64,000 bases of DNA from Chaenocephalus aceratus (lineage: Eukaryota > Chordata > Actinopteri > Perciformes > Channichthyidae). Positions within the stretch are counted from its first letter, which is position 1. Every line of letters begins with the position of its first letter. Below, one piece after another: positions 35,727-47,900 of this stretch. The notes under the pieces were generated by a model. It ran no database searches. It was not told where the DNA came from and saw only the letters and a list, made by a program, of their open reading frames with translations. Made by a program: the position numbers and the translations under genes. The stretch lies in contig JAMFTG010000216.1 in the NCBI GenBank assembly GCA_023974075.1, forward strand, positions 1 through 64,000. Reading direction: 5' to 3'.

Positions 35727-36642
35727 TTAAAGGGGACCTATCATGCAAAATGCACTTTAGTATGTCTTTTTTACAATAAAAGCATTTCAATTAATATTGG
35801 GAGTCATATCATTACTTTGTTGAGAATGTGGCCATGTGATAAGCGGGATAATGTGCAGTGACGCGATCATTATAAATAACACCTTCATGCAGATCTAGAT
35901 CCCTCCGCTCCGCTTACTGACGTCAGTAAAGTGTTCAAATCTGGATCAGTCTGTATCAGATCCGTTGCAGCCCCTTTTTTTAGAGATTTGGGTACGGAGG
36001 AAAATAGAGAGGATTTAGAAAATGATTTTATTGATTTAAAAAATGGTTGTATTGATTTAAATTGACATGCATCCGCTAAGGAAAGTAGTCCGTTGTTACC
36101 GTTTGCACTAAAGTAGCAACGGCAGGAACTGCTTCGATAGCTTTTTTGAGGAGATTTTTGATTACAGATTAAAAAAACATCATTGCTTGCTTTAAAAGTA
36201 GCACAATTCATTATGTCAAACCTTGGGAAGTATCTAGATATCCCTGCCCTAATGCCAAAGGAACTGCACACTGAATATTTGTCGCCGTTTGATGTCTATG
36301 TCTGGACCGCTGCGTAAAAAGGAGGTCTCTGCCCCGTTACTTCTCTTCTTACTTCTATAAGAATAAAACACGGTGGACGGAGATCTCTTTTTCTCCCCCT
36401 CTTATCCCAGCAGCTGATCTCAGAGCACGCTCCCCTCTCCTGCAGGGGGGCGTGGTCAGCTGCAGCTCACAGAATCAGCCCCCTGCAAAAACAGCACTGG
36501 AAAGAGCAAATAGAGCGAAATGAGGCGTGGCTAAAATGCAGGATCTTTTTGGTATTTTGAAAAAAATACTATATTTATATACTTTATATGGGTATGGCCC
36601 TACAATATATTGTTCAAATATAGCATGATAGGTCCACTTTAA
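35727..36642. mobile_element. TTAA-flanked DNA element, right arm
   Basis: Reverse-orientation counterpart of 13,280-15,212, with ends TTAAAGGGGACCTATCATGC and GCATGATAGGTCCACTTTAA. It lacks the ZBED hAT. It contains the same plus-strand remnant SNLGKYLDIPALMPKEL near 36,210-36,270. Confidence 0.7.
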
Positions 36643-36709
36643 GTGAGTTTACTTGTGTATTTATGCTTTTTAGATTGACTTTCTCTCTTTCTCTGTCCGT
36701 CTGTTCTAG

Positions 36710-37744
<1,035 letters not shown>

Positions 37745-38175
37745 TGGTTTTAAGAGTGTAGGAGCCACAATTAAGCATATTTTGTTTTTTTCACAGTTTA
37801 CAATAAACAATTCCCATCTATAGAGTGGCGAAGTCACGCCCATCTACTTCCGCTCCATGGGACCTTATTTCGGAAAAATAATGTATGGAAGTCAATGGAT
37901 AGAGAAAACGTTTCTTTCGATCCCGTTTGAATTGTGCCATGAGTTACACATATGATGTTTGTCAATCTTAAATAATAATTTCCATGTAAAAAAAGTCACA
38001 GTTTGTCGTAAAACTGTTGAAATATAAGACTATGAAAAATACGCGACTACAAAGACTACTAATCCCAGAGTCGCTTAAGTGATGTCACAATTGTTTTCCT
38101 CCACTAAGAGATAGCTAAGATCAGCTATAGATTCTATCTATATGGCGTTTGCTAAGATAAGATAACTTTAACAAG

Positions 38176-38289
38176 ATGCCTGTGTGCTTAGTACCAGGTT
38201 GTTATCATACCAGCAATGGGTCTTCCTCGTTCTTTCGCTTCCCGTCTGATGAAAGGACCAGGAGTGGCTGGATCAAGTTAGCTACCTAG
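38176..38289 (+). pseudogene. THAP domain first exon, copy 3
   Basis: ATG at 38,176 reads MPVCLVPGCYHTSNG, then SFFRFPSDERTRSGWIKLAT and TAG. Cys4 and Cys9 and the FP..R..W signature are all intact. The splice donor was lost by the same ~40-bp deletion seen in copy 2, leaving a 37-residue fragment without the second zinc pair. Confidence 0.7.
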
Positions 38290-38555
38290 CTAACACAATT
38301 TAAGCCCGTGGGAGAAATGCTAACGCTACATTAGCATCGCCGATCTGTTCTACTTCATGCTATCTGCAGAAATGGTTGACATTAAACATTAAAAGACCAG
38401 GCAGTTCAGAGAGAATCAAAGGAAGGCAGGCAGCTTTGCATGACATTCTTCTGGACGTGTTTCCTTGTGGTGATAGTCAATCATTTTGTTGACAAGACAG
38501 TAGTGACGGCCATCTTGGTGACGTGTGTTGTTCTGCGAGACCAGAGATGTAGTTC

Positions 38556-38850
38556 ATGTTGCAAATGTATTATCTTTTCAATTTACACACGGCATCTATT
38601 GCACGTCTGTCCGTCCTGGGAGAGGGATCCCTCCTCTGTTGCTCTCCCTGAGGTTTCTCCCATTTTTCCCTTTAAACTGTGGGTTTACTGTGGAAGTGTT
38701 TCCTTGTACAATGTGAGGGTCTAAGGACAGAGGGTGTTGTATTGTCATACTGATATTCTGTACACACTGTGAAGACCACTGAGACAAATGTAACATTTGT
38801 GATATTGGGCTATATAAATAAACATTGATTGATTGATTGATAGTTCATTG
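38556..38850 (+). mobile_element. LINE 3' end insertion with TSD, (TTGA)n tail
   Basis: The segment contains GGGAGAGGGATCCCTCCTCT and TATTGGGCTATATAAATAAA, and ends with TTGATTGATTGATTGAT. These are standard features of a fish LINE 3' end. TAGTTCAT is repeated at both sides (about 38,547 and 38,841), and the left-arm transposon has an uninterrupted TAGTTCATTCAGCG there. It is 5'-truncated and recent relative to the duplication. Confidence 0.75.
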
Positions 38851-39339
38851 AGCGTTTTTTTACTTGAAAAATACTTTTTTAAATGGACAAACATCATATG
38901 TGTAATTCGTGGCACAATTCAAACGGGATCGAAAGATAATCTTTGTCTCTCCATTGACTTCAATACATAATTTTTTCAAAATAAGGTCCCATGGAGCTCC
39001 ACCGGAAGGGGAGGGACTTCGCCACTCTATTGGCCTTGTGTTGGGTAATCCTTTTTTCCATTAAAGATCCCATCCCAACATCGCCATCTGTTGACGTAAC
39101 GTCAGAATTGACAGGCATAATGTCCACTGTTAAGTTTCGTTTTCTGGCTGTCCGTCTGCCGACAGCTGTTTTCAAACAGCTGACATTATTGCAGCATTAA
39201 ATCCAAGCCATTGTCCGATGCAGCTTATGATTCCAATATACGATCCAGTGTCCTATATCTTTTTGCCATTACTTCACAGGAGGGTTTAGAGTGATCCTGA
39301 CGCAGACACAAACATATGAAGTTCCGGTCTTTTGCTGCA

Positions 39340-39520
39340 GTTTTAGAATGATGTTTTATTGCTTTACATACCAAGGTTTAAGTACACGGTGTCAATAGTT
39401 GTAGTATGAGCATCTGCTGGGGCTGGGCTGGCCGTCTGGTAGAATCGGTATGCTCTAACTCCTGTGTCCTCTTCCTCTCCTGTCACCTATGACCCCTTTT
39501 ATACACCCCGCCACCAAGTG
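39340..39520 (-). promoter_or_regulatory. LTR-like TATA/polyA module, right arm
   Basis: Reverse counterpart of 10,325-10,520: TATAAAAG at 39,497-39,504 and AATAAA at 39,355-39,360 on the minus strand. Same caveats. Confidence 0.4.
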
Positions 39521-39586
39521 TTCTAAAATAATATTGCACTATACATATAAATAAGGTAAACTGAGACACCAACAACACCCATAAAA

Positions 39587-39657
39587 TGGCTCCTCCAAAG
39601 AGTGTGGGAAAACCTTTTCTTAAAGTATTCACCTTAAAGTCCATGAGCGAGTTTCAC
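39587..39657 (+). pseudogene. C2H2 zinc-finger relic, right arm
   Basis: Reads SSKECGKTFS, TAA, SIHLKVHERV. The first zinc-pair residue that is Tyr in the other copies is Ser here. Same internal stop as the left-arm and third-copy relics. Confidence 0.6.
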
Positions 39658-39829
39658 TGTTCACATGCTTCATGTATCTGGAACATATTTACGATGTTTT
39701 CAGTTTGATTCTATTCTCTTGTTGAAATGATCAGACTACCAAAAATAAAATGGCCTTAGAAACAGACTCGTCACCCTGCGTATTTGTTGTGTTTTGCAGC
39801 ATATTATAAACATCCCCTTATCTTCAAAT

Positions 39830-41865
39830 ACCCAGGTTGTGTAGTGATGTATTTGTGGTGTACTGTCCACATCGCAGACCTGAAGTCGTGCAGTCGATGG
39901 ATGCGAAGTGTACAGGACCTTGGTCTCTGAGACTCAAAAAAGCCTTTCTCGCCTACCTGTCCACTTTGCAGACCTGAGATCCTGCAGTCATTTCTCAAAG
40001 ATGGTGTGGCATACAGGGAGGTGCAGTCTCCTGATGGTATAGGCTGTATTATAGTGGACATCTGCAACCCTAGAAAACAAGATAACATCAGGATAACCAA
40101 TGTATACAACCCATGTCCAAATCTAACCACTGATATATTTAAAGAAGTAGCAGAACATAATAATAGGAAGGAAGTTTGGTGTGGTGATTTCAATGCACAC
40201 AACCGTCTATGGGCAGCAACCATACAGACAGTAACGGAAACATCGTGGAGGAAATGCTGGAGGAAAGAACACTAGCATGCCTTCATGATGGACATGGCAC
40301 AAGAGTAGATGTTCACAGGGGAACGTCTCATGCCTGGATCTGACGTTAGTGTCAAACTGTTTGGTTCATACATGTGAATGGTTTGTTTTGAATAACTCCA
40401 CTGGAGGAAGTGACCATTATCCAGTGCTTCCTAAAGTGAATAATAATGTATAGATGCAGGAAGGAGGTGTGATAACCAGGAGGTGCTTTGCTAAAGCTGA
40501 TTGGGGGAATGTAGGATATGGTGTGAGGAGTCGGTACACCTGCTAACATCAGAGGGAAGCACAGAGGTCATCACAAGCCACATAACGCAACATATACTAT
40601 AGAAGGCAGGTATGTGAGGAAGGACACTTGAGAGAGAGCATGCAGAGAGTTGTGTTCTACCATTGGCAGAGGAGTAACACCAGGTGATGTCTGGTCCATG
40701 TTTCAGCAGATGAGTGGGGAAAGGAATCCATTAGAATGCCAGCTTTGGTTGATGGGGAGAGGCTGGCAGTGACGGATAAAGAGAAGGCAGGTATGTGAGG
40801 AAGGACACTTGCAGCAGTACATAGTGGGGAGCATCTCGGTGATATCCATAGGCAGCAAACACAGCAGTTGCTAGCAGAGAATGAAAAGGTGAAGGAGAAG
40901 ACACAGGATGATAAGTCAGCTCTGGATGTGGAATTAGTGAGAGTGAGTAATGACGTGGGGAAACATTGAGAATGAAAGAGATAGTGGCAATAGTGTACGT
41001 TGACATTGAAAGGCGTATGACTCTGTGTGGAGGAGGGGCTACTGATCACATGGAGGAGGGGCTACTGATCACATGGAGGAGGGGCTACTGATCACATGGA
41101 GGAGGGGCTACTGATCACATGGAGGAGGGGCTACTGATCACATGGAGGAGGGGCTACTGATCACATGGAGGAGAATGGGTATTGGAGGGAGAATGATCAA
41201 TGGGGTAAGGGCCTTTTGAACAGACGGGACGTTTAGAGGAAAGGTTGGAGCAGATGTTTCCAGTTATTTAGAAATAGAAAACGGTATCCCCCGAGGGAGT
41301 GCAGTCAGTCCAATATTATTAACATCATGATTAATGACATGTTGACATGCTGAGACTCATGCATCCAATGGGCTCTACACGCAGAGGATGGGGCTCTGTG
41401 GATGAGGGGAAGACGTGCCCCATACGTAATGGAGAAGCTGGAGCGACTAAAGAAGTGGAGAGGTGGTCATATAACTGGATTCAAAATGTCAGAGAGCAAG
41501 TCATGCTACATGGTATTTACAAACAAACGCAAGACTGATGGCCAACAGCCAACACTCTATGATCGTCCAATGACAAAGCTGAATGAGTTCAAATACCTAG
41601 GACTGTGGTCTGATAGCAAGCACACATGGGACATGCATATTAATCAAGTGGAGACACAATGCTAAAAGTATTAAATGTATTGCGAGCTGTAGCTGGATGC
41701 AGCTGGGGCGCAGACAAACAAGCATTAGTAGACATGTACAGATCCATGATGAGGTCCACACCAGACTGTGGTTGTATAGCGTTTGGAGCAGCAGCAAAAC
41801 ATCACTTACAAACTGATAGACTGCAATATAAAGCCTTGAGGTGTGTATTGGAGCGATAAGTCAAC
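39830..41865 (+). mobile_element. I/Nimb-like LINE, right arm
   Basis: The plus strand holds the endonuclease region (VDICNPRKQDNIRITNVYNP, then WCGDFNAHNRLW at about 40,175-40,215, the GDFNAHH motif), then degraded RT. RT landmarks: VDIE plus a frameshifted KAYDSVW (about 40,990-41,030), GIPRGSAVSPIL (about 41,285), HAEDGALW (about 41,380, the ADD box as Glu-Asp), KMSESKSCYMVF, FKYLGLWSD and CGCIAFGAAAKHHL. It stops after YKALRCVLER. The family is that of the element at 49,205-51,420. Multiple frameshifts and a VNTR make it inactive. Confidence 0.75.
41027..41180 (+). repeat. 23-bp VNTR, six units, right arm
   Basis: Six copies of GGAGGAGGGGCTACTGATCA plus CAT, immediately after the AYDSVW coding motif. 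Confidence 0.9.
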
Positions 41866-42049
41866 TGTTAGCTTATCGCGACAGGCCTCAGCACACAATG
41901 AAACAGTGGAGACAAACATGTGCTTGGCTTTCATTAGTGAATGAAACTGAGAGCCCTTTATAGTCTGTGTCCAATATTGTGTATTTGTATATATTGTATA
42001 TCCTATATATATGCTAAGGTCCCGCTACTGACACGATAGCAGTCATTTA

Positions 42050-42277
42050 GTGCGCATATGTGTAATTAAATATCAAAATCTCACTCCAGCCAGGGACCCA
42101 CAGCTAGCAACCCTGGTTAGCATCAGAGCTAGCAGTCTGTGTTGTAAACAAAGACGGGACGAGCTGGAAATGAAACAAACGATACTTAGAAACTGGTTAA
42201 AAGTTTCTGATGGAAGGAAACGACCTCTTCTCTCTTTGAATGTGGTTTATACCTTTCAGGTAACAGCAACAGTTAAA
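42050..42277 (+). CDS. Conserved small ORF of unknown function, copy A-right
   Basis: Plus-strand version of the ORF at 8,705-8,937: MRICVIKYQNLTPARDPQLA, then LCCKQRRDELEMKQTILRNW, ending NVVYTFQ before donor CAG|GTAACA. Differences from the left copy are a few substitutions and no indels across ~70 codons. Confidence 0.35.
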
Positions 42278-42302
42278 GCTTGACAATGAACCGTTTGGCT
42301 GC

Positions 42303-42490
42303 ACCCGCACTGCGAGGGGGGCCAAGTTCCCATCAGCAGAAACACGTGGGTTTGCTATCCTGGCTCCAAGATGGTGGAACGAGCTCCCATTGACATCAGG
42401 ACAGCAGAAAGCTCACACACCTTCCAGACTGAAACTCATCTCTCTGGACTCCACCTCCAGCCATAGAACTACGAACAAAGCACGTATATA
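42303..42490 (+). mobile_element. LINE C-terminal tail fragment
   Basis: Short open pieces ETRGFAILAPRWWNELP and a frame-shifted continuation resemble the WNSLP..S..FK..LKTHLF end of L2-type polymerases. It lies between sequences shared with the third copy, where it is missing. Confidence 0.5.
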
Positions 42491-42710
42491 CTAACAAAGG
42501 AATGCATATGTTTAATAAGATGAGAGAAGAGTTACACATCATGTGAAACTAAAACTGGTGTATTTAAGCAATAGCTCACAACAGGCCGTGATATATGCTC
42601 ATTATATCACAGCTAAGGGGCGTGGTTCGGCCCGACGCGAAGCCTTCTGCGCGAAACATAGTGCGAGGTGGTTGCTATGCAACAACACTAACAGCTAGCG
42701 AACATATTAG

Positions 42711-43215
42711 ACCAACACACTCTCACTCCCTAAGCGTCCAATAGCGACGTTTGGTCAGTGTCCGTGGCGTCCAATTTTGACGCTCCTAGTCTCCTTCAGC
42801 GTCATAAAGGGACGCAAATAGCTTTCAACTGATTGCAATGTATTCCCATCTGCGTCGGGATTTGACGCTCATGGAAGCACGGCATTCGTTTATGCCGGCT
42901 GCCCTTAAAGGCAATGTGAGCATCCATTCCCATTGGATAACGGAGAATTTTACACCCGGAAGTAAGTACTCCTCTTACTGTCGATTGATTTTACAGTGAT
43001 ATCTGCACTACTCATCGACTAAAAAACACCAGATTATCCTTGTTAATTACACAACATTGATTGGTTTAAATTGTGTGCAATGCTTTTGTATTTTTCCCCT
43101 TCGATTCGGAGAAACAAATATGTTTTCTGAGTAAAGGATGGCAGAAGACACTACACTACCCAGAATCCCCAGCTATCGTTTGGCCTACACCATGTGCTCT
43201 GTTTGACAAACCCCG
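42711..43215 (+). repeat. Inverted repeat, left half (pairs with 48885-49204)
   Basis: Starts ACCAACACACTCTCACTCCC and includes GCGTCCAATAGCGACG and CTTTCAACTGATTGCAATG. It returns in reverse complement at 48,885-49,204. The left half contains ~170 bp (about 42,946-43,118) that the right half lacks. Looks like the terminus of a DNA transposon; the family is not identified. Confidence 0.75.
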
Positions 43216-44901
43216 TTTTTTTCACCATTCATTCCGATGGCTGGCGTCTATGTCACGTGATCTTCAAATTTCTCCCTGCAGAAAAAGAAAACATGGCCGA
43301 AATTCGTTTTATTGTCGGTAGAAAATGCCTATTTTAAAGTTAGTTTGGCCATCAAAATGCGTTTTGATGTCATTTGATGCGAGAAATATGAGTTGTTATT
43401 TCAGATTATGTGTGCAGTGGATGTACATGATCTTTAGTTTGCTAGTTATTACGAAGATTACTTCAGGAAATCGCGACGTTTTCATTGTTACCAAGGTGGT
43501 TGCTAGGGACGCTGCTATCGATATTATTTATGTTATGTTGTGTAACTGTTTAATGGTGTTATCTTTATTGCTACCCCCCTTCCCCGTCAATGTATAGTGT
43601 TGGTCCACAGCCTAAACATATTAGTTTAACAAAATCCGCATCTAAAGATAGCCTACGTTATTTCCCCCTGTGCAATTCCAGTCTCACATCTCAGAGCACA
43701 CCGTCATTAACAAATACCGGAAACAGACCAAAATAATAATAATACCTTATTCCGAGTGTGTTTGCTTTTCTCTTTGAAAGTCATCACATAACGGCATTGT
43801 AATACACGGTTCGGCTGCATTACATATTACATATCTGCCGTAGTTCTGTATTTATAGAGCCCTGATGAGAAGACAAACATGAGGAACTGAAAACGTGACG
43901 TGGATCATAAATATATCAGCCATTAAACAACATCTTACATTTCTTTTCACACAATACGTCTCCTTGCAGTATCAACACTAATTCGGCTCACTTTTATATT
44001 TGATCCAATTGGTAGATAGGCTGTATTTACACCATAAAGGTGCACAGCTGATATCAAGGGACACCTGGTGGTTAAAGCATGTTATTGAATTTCAATATTT
44101 TTATTATTAGATATTAATACGATCCCTATAAAGTATATTCATTACTCGTTATTCTCTACTAATTGTTAATTAAAGACTGTATATAATGACTATTTTGCAC
44201 ATCCCTTTCAAGATTTCAAGATTTTCTAAGGTTTATTGACATATCATATAGGCCTACACAACTGTGGTGTAGTTCTGCACTGAATGAAAAACTTGGGTTG
44301 CAGGTTCCTCAATAGTGCATTACAAGACATCTATCAATATTTGTGCATACCTCCAGCAATGTTAACTATGTTGAAGCACTTATTTTAACTGATATTATAC
44401 ATAATGTATTATACTCTTATAAGATGTATGTAGATATTTCATCTCCGGCCTTGTCAGGTATTGAACAATCAATAAATAAAGAACACAGAATTGTTGAATA
44501 TAAAACACAGAATTTATGTGATTATACTAAATGATTTTCAAATAAATACAACTGCATATTTAACTGTTACACATGCTGATGTAACGCAAATGTTCCAACT
44601 TGGGATCAATAAAGTATATCTTATCTTAAGCTGATCGATGGCTACTGCCATATTTGCAAAATGTGCCTCTGAACCTTGACAAGTGCATGTTTCAGGCTTA
44701 TCAATTAATGTAATGTAATGTTATCACAGGGGTCACAGACATAAGACCAGCTGTTAAATAAAGCTCTTCTGACCTTAGCTGGCATGTGGGTATATATTAA
44801 TACTGCCCATAATGGGCACAAGCAATTTTCACCCATTTATTAATGATATGTTTTAAATGTGAGTGTTTCCTGTCCCCTAAACCTCCAGGGATGTACACAG
44901 T
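43216..44901. other. Interior sequence without recognised gene
   Basis: AT-rich. Two LINE-type tails are visible: antisense near 44,215-44,310 (minus strand: GTCAATAAACCTTAGAAAAT) and sense near 44,590-44,632 (GGGATCAATAAAGTATATC). No 3' LTR matching 48,684-48,846 was found by eye, although a complete gypsy element would place it here. Small ORFs at 43,073-43,597 have no known motif. Confidence 0.45.
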
Positions 44902-47900
44902 TTAATATTGGCAACTTCTTATTATGGGAAATACGAAAACGTTGAGTTTTCTCCCAAACATTAACTCGGCTGGAGTCAGCTGTGTAGTACCGTGTGGGGA
45001 TGCACGGTCATTTCTAAGAAAACTGTAGAGGTTCTGTTTCCATGGTTTTCCTTCAGTGTGTGTGGCTGTTATTGTTTTCTTCAATGTTTTCATGAAGCGT
45101 TCAGCTTCTGCATTAGCTCTCGGCCAATACGGTGTTATTTTTCTGTGTTTGAATCCGAGATAGTGGCTGAAATCTTTGAACGGCTGTCCATTGAATGGAG
45201 GTCCATTATCTGTTTTCACCACATGTGGGATACCATAGGAGGAGAAGATTCTGTCCAGTTTGGGAATCACTGTAGTGGCTGCTATGAACTTTAGTATCTC
45301 AACTTCGGGGAACCTGGAATACTCATCAATAACCACAAGCAGGTAATCACCTGATGGGAAAGGTCCTGTAAAGTCAATAGAAATATTTTGCCATGGACCT
45401 TTGGGAAGTTCAGACATGTTAAGTGGTTCCATGTGATTCTGGGAGGTTGCTGCTTGACATGGTATGCAGTGTTTTATCATCTTTTCCACCATTTCATCTA
45501 TGCCTGGAAACCATACCTTTTCCCTTACCAGTTGTTTGGTCTTAACAATGCCAAGATGACCGTCATGGGCCAGGCTTATTGCCTTACGTTGGAGAGAGGT
45601 AGGTAGCACAAGTCGTGTTCCTCTGAGAATGACATTCTCTCCAGCGTTGACTGTCAGTTCGTTTCGTAGGCGGTAGAGTGCTTTCAGCATTGGATAATCA
45701 GTGCAGTCTGAGTCCTGTGGTGCATGTCTCCAGTGTCCTGCACTCAAAAAATGCATCACTTTACATAATGTAGGATCATTCTTTGTTTCTGTTTGAACTT
45801 CTGCAAGTGTCATTGCCTTTGGAACAGCATTGTCAATGACAAAGTTGACATATTCCTCAGCCATGCGAGACGATCTGCTTGGTATGTTTCCCTCAATAGG
45901 ATGTCTGGACATGTAATCGGCAGGGTTATCTTCTCCAGCTTTGTACTTGATAATGTAGCTGTATGGTTGTAGTCTTAGCCGCCAGCGTTCTAACCGAGCT
46001 GGGGGTGTGGCTTTTGGGTTGTTGAAGATCAGTTCAAGCGGTTTGTGATCTGTGATAACAGTGAAGTGTGACCCATAGAGATATAGGTGGAAGTGTTCAC
46101 ATGCCCAGAGGATTGCCAGAGCTTCTCTCTCTGTTTGAGAATAGCGCTGTTCCACTGGTGTGAGTGCTCGGCTGGCATATGCAACAATGTGGTCATTACC
46201 CTCTTTGTCAGGGCTGTGCTGGCTGAGTATGGCACCTAGACCAACAGGGCTGGCATCAACCAGTCGTTTGGATTTCTTCCTTGGGTCAAAGTAAGCCATT
46301 GTAGTGTTTTCCATCAGCTCTGATTTTAGCCTCTCCATTGCCGACTGTTGTTGTGGTCCCCATGACCAAGTAGTGTCTTTTTTTGTTAGTTGACGTAAAG
46401 GTTCAGAGATCGTGGCATAGTCATGAATGAAACGTGAGCAGTATGTTATCATCCCGAGCAGACTGCGAACCTCTGATGCGTTTTGGGGTGGAGGAAGGTT
46501 CTTGATGGCAGTGATCTTTTTAGGATCTGCAGATATGCCTTTTTCAGAAAAAATATAGCCAAAGAACTCAAGCTCTGGTTTACTGTATTCACATTTATCA
46601 GCATTGAGTGTGATATTTTTCTCCCTCAGTCTCTGAAAAACAGCTTTGAGGCTATTGTTGTGCTCTTCTTGTGTTTTCCCATACACAATGATGTCATCAC
46701 TCATGTTCCTGACGTTGGGGATACCACGTAGCACTCCTTGAATGACATTTTGGAACACTTCAGCAGCAGAGTTAATGCCAAAGTTCAGTCTGGTGTACCT
46801 CCAGAGGCCAGTGTGTGTAGTGAAGGTGGTGATATACCTTGAATCTGGATGTAGCTCAAGTTGATGGTATCCAGCATTCAGATCCAGCTTGGAGAATACT
46901 ACAGCTCCATTCAGGTCGTGGATGAGGTCATCTACAGTTGGTGTGATGTGGCGCTCTCGCTGTATTGCTGTGTTCGGCAGGCGCATATCCACACAGATGC
47001 GAACTTTGTCAGGGTTCTTTGGTTTTGGTGTAGCAACTATCGGAGACACCCATGGCGTTGGGCCGCTGATTCTCTCGATGACTCCTTTTTCCTGTAGCTG
47101 GTTTAATTCTGATTCCACTCTTTTTCTCATGTGGAAAGGAATCCTCCTGTGTGGCTGTGTCACAGGTTGCACTGACTCATCAATGTGTAGCTTCACTTGA
47201 AAATCTTTGAGTTTTCCTATGCCTTGAAAGATGTCTTGGTACTCATGGAGGAGCTGGTTTGGGGATGAAATAGGCATTTCTGTGGACATAGAGTTTACAA
47301 CTTTCAGAAGTCCTAGTTCTGTTGCTGTCTTTCGACTCAGCAGTGAGCCATGGTCACCCTGTATCACATAGAATGTAGCTGCATTTACTGTGGAAGTAGT
47401 TGAATGGACTGCAGCTTTAAATGTTCCTCTCAAAGGAAGAGCAGTGGATGAGCCATAAGGATAGATCTTGGCAGCAGATGGTTGCAGTTCACAACTGGCT
47501 TTTAGCTCTTCATAGGAAACATCATCTAATATGTTCACTGTCGCACCAGAGTCAACAATAACATGTATTACTGTGTCCACAATTTTTATTTGTGTACGTT
47601 TGTGTCCTGCTTTGTCTTGCAGTGTGCATACAACATACACATAGTCATCTTCTGCTGAGCTGTCTGGAGTGTCTGGTCTCTGTGTCTTTTGCTCAGTTTG
47701 TTTCTGCACTTGATGCACTTTGTATTTTGGTCGGTAATGTTGTTGTTTTTCTGCAGCTTTAGGGGTATAATCTTTGTTTTGTGATCTGCAGCATCTTTGG
47801 AAATGATTTAATTTTCCACATGCTTTACAATCTTTCCCCTTTGCTGGGCAGTTTGCTTGTCCTCCCTCATGAGGAAACTGTCCACCACAGTTGTTGCAGG

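Larger units (their letters stand above)
37821..39029 (+). mobile_element. THAP-carrying TIR transposon, copy 3
   Basis: Reverse-orientation counterpart of 11,040-12,174 with ends TAGAGTGGCGAAGTC and GACTTCGCCACTCTA and host flanks ATTCCCATCTA and TTGGCCTT. A ~295-bp LINE tail (38,556-38,850) has inserted near the second TIR. Otherwise collinear with the left copy. Confidence 0.75.
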
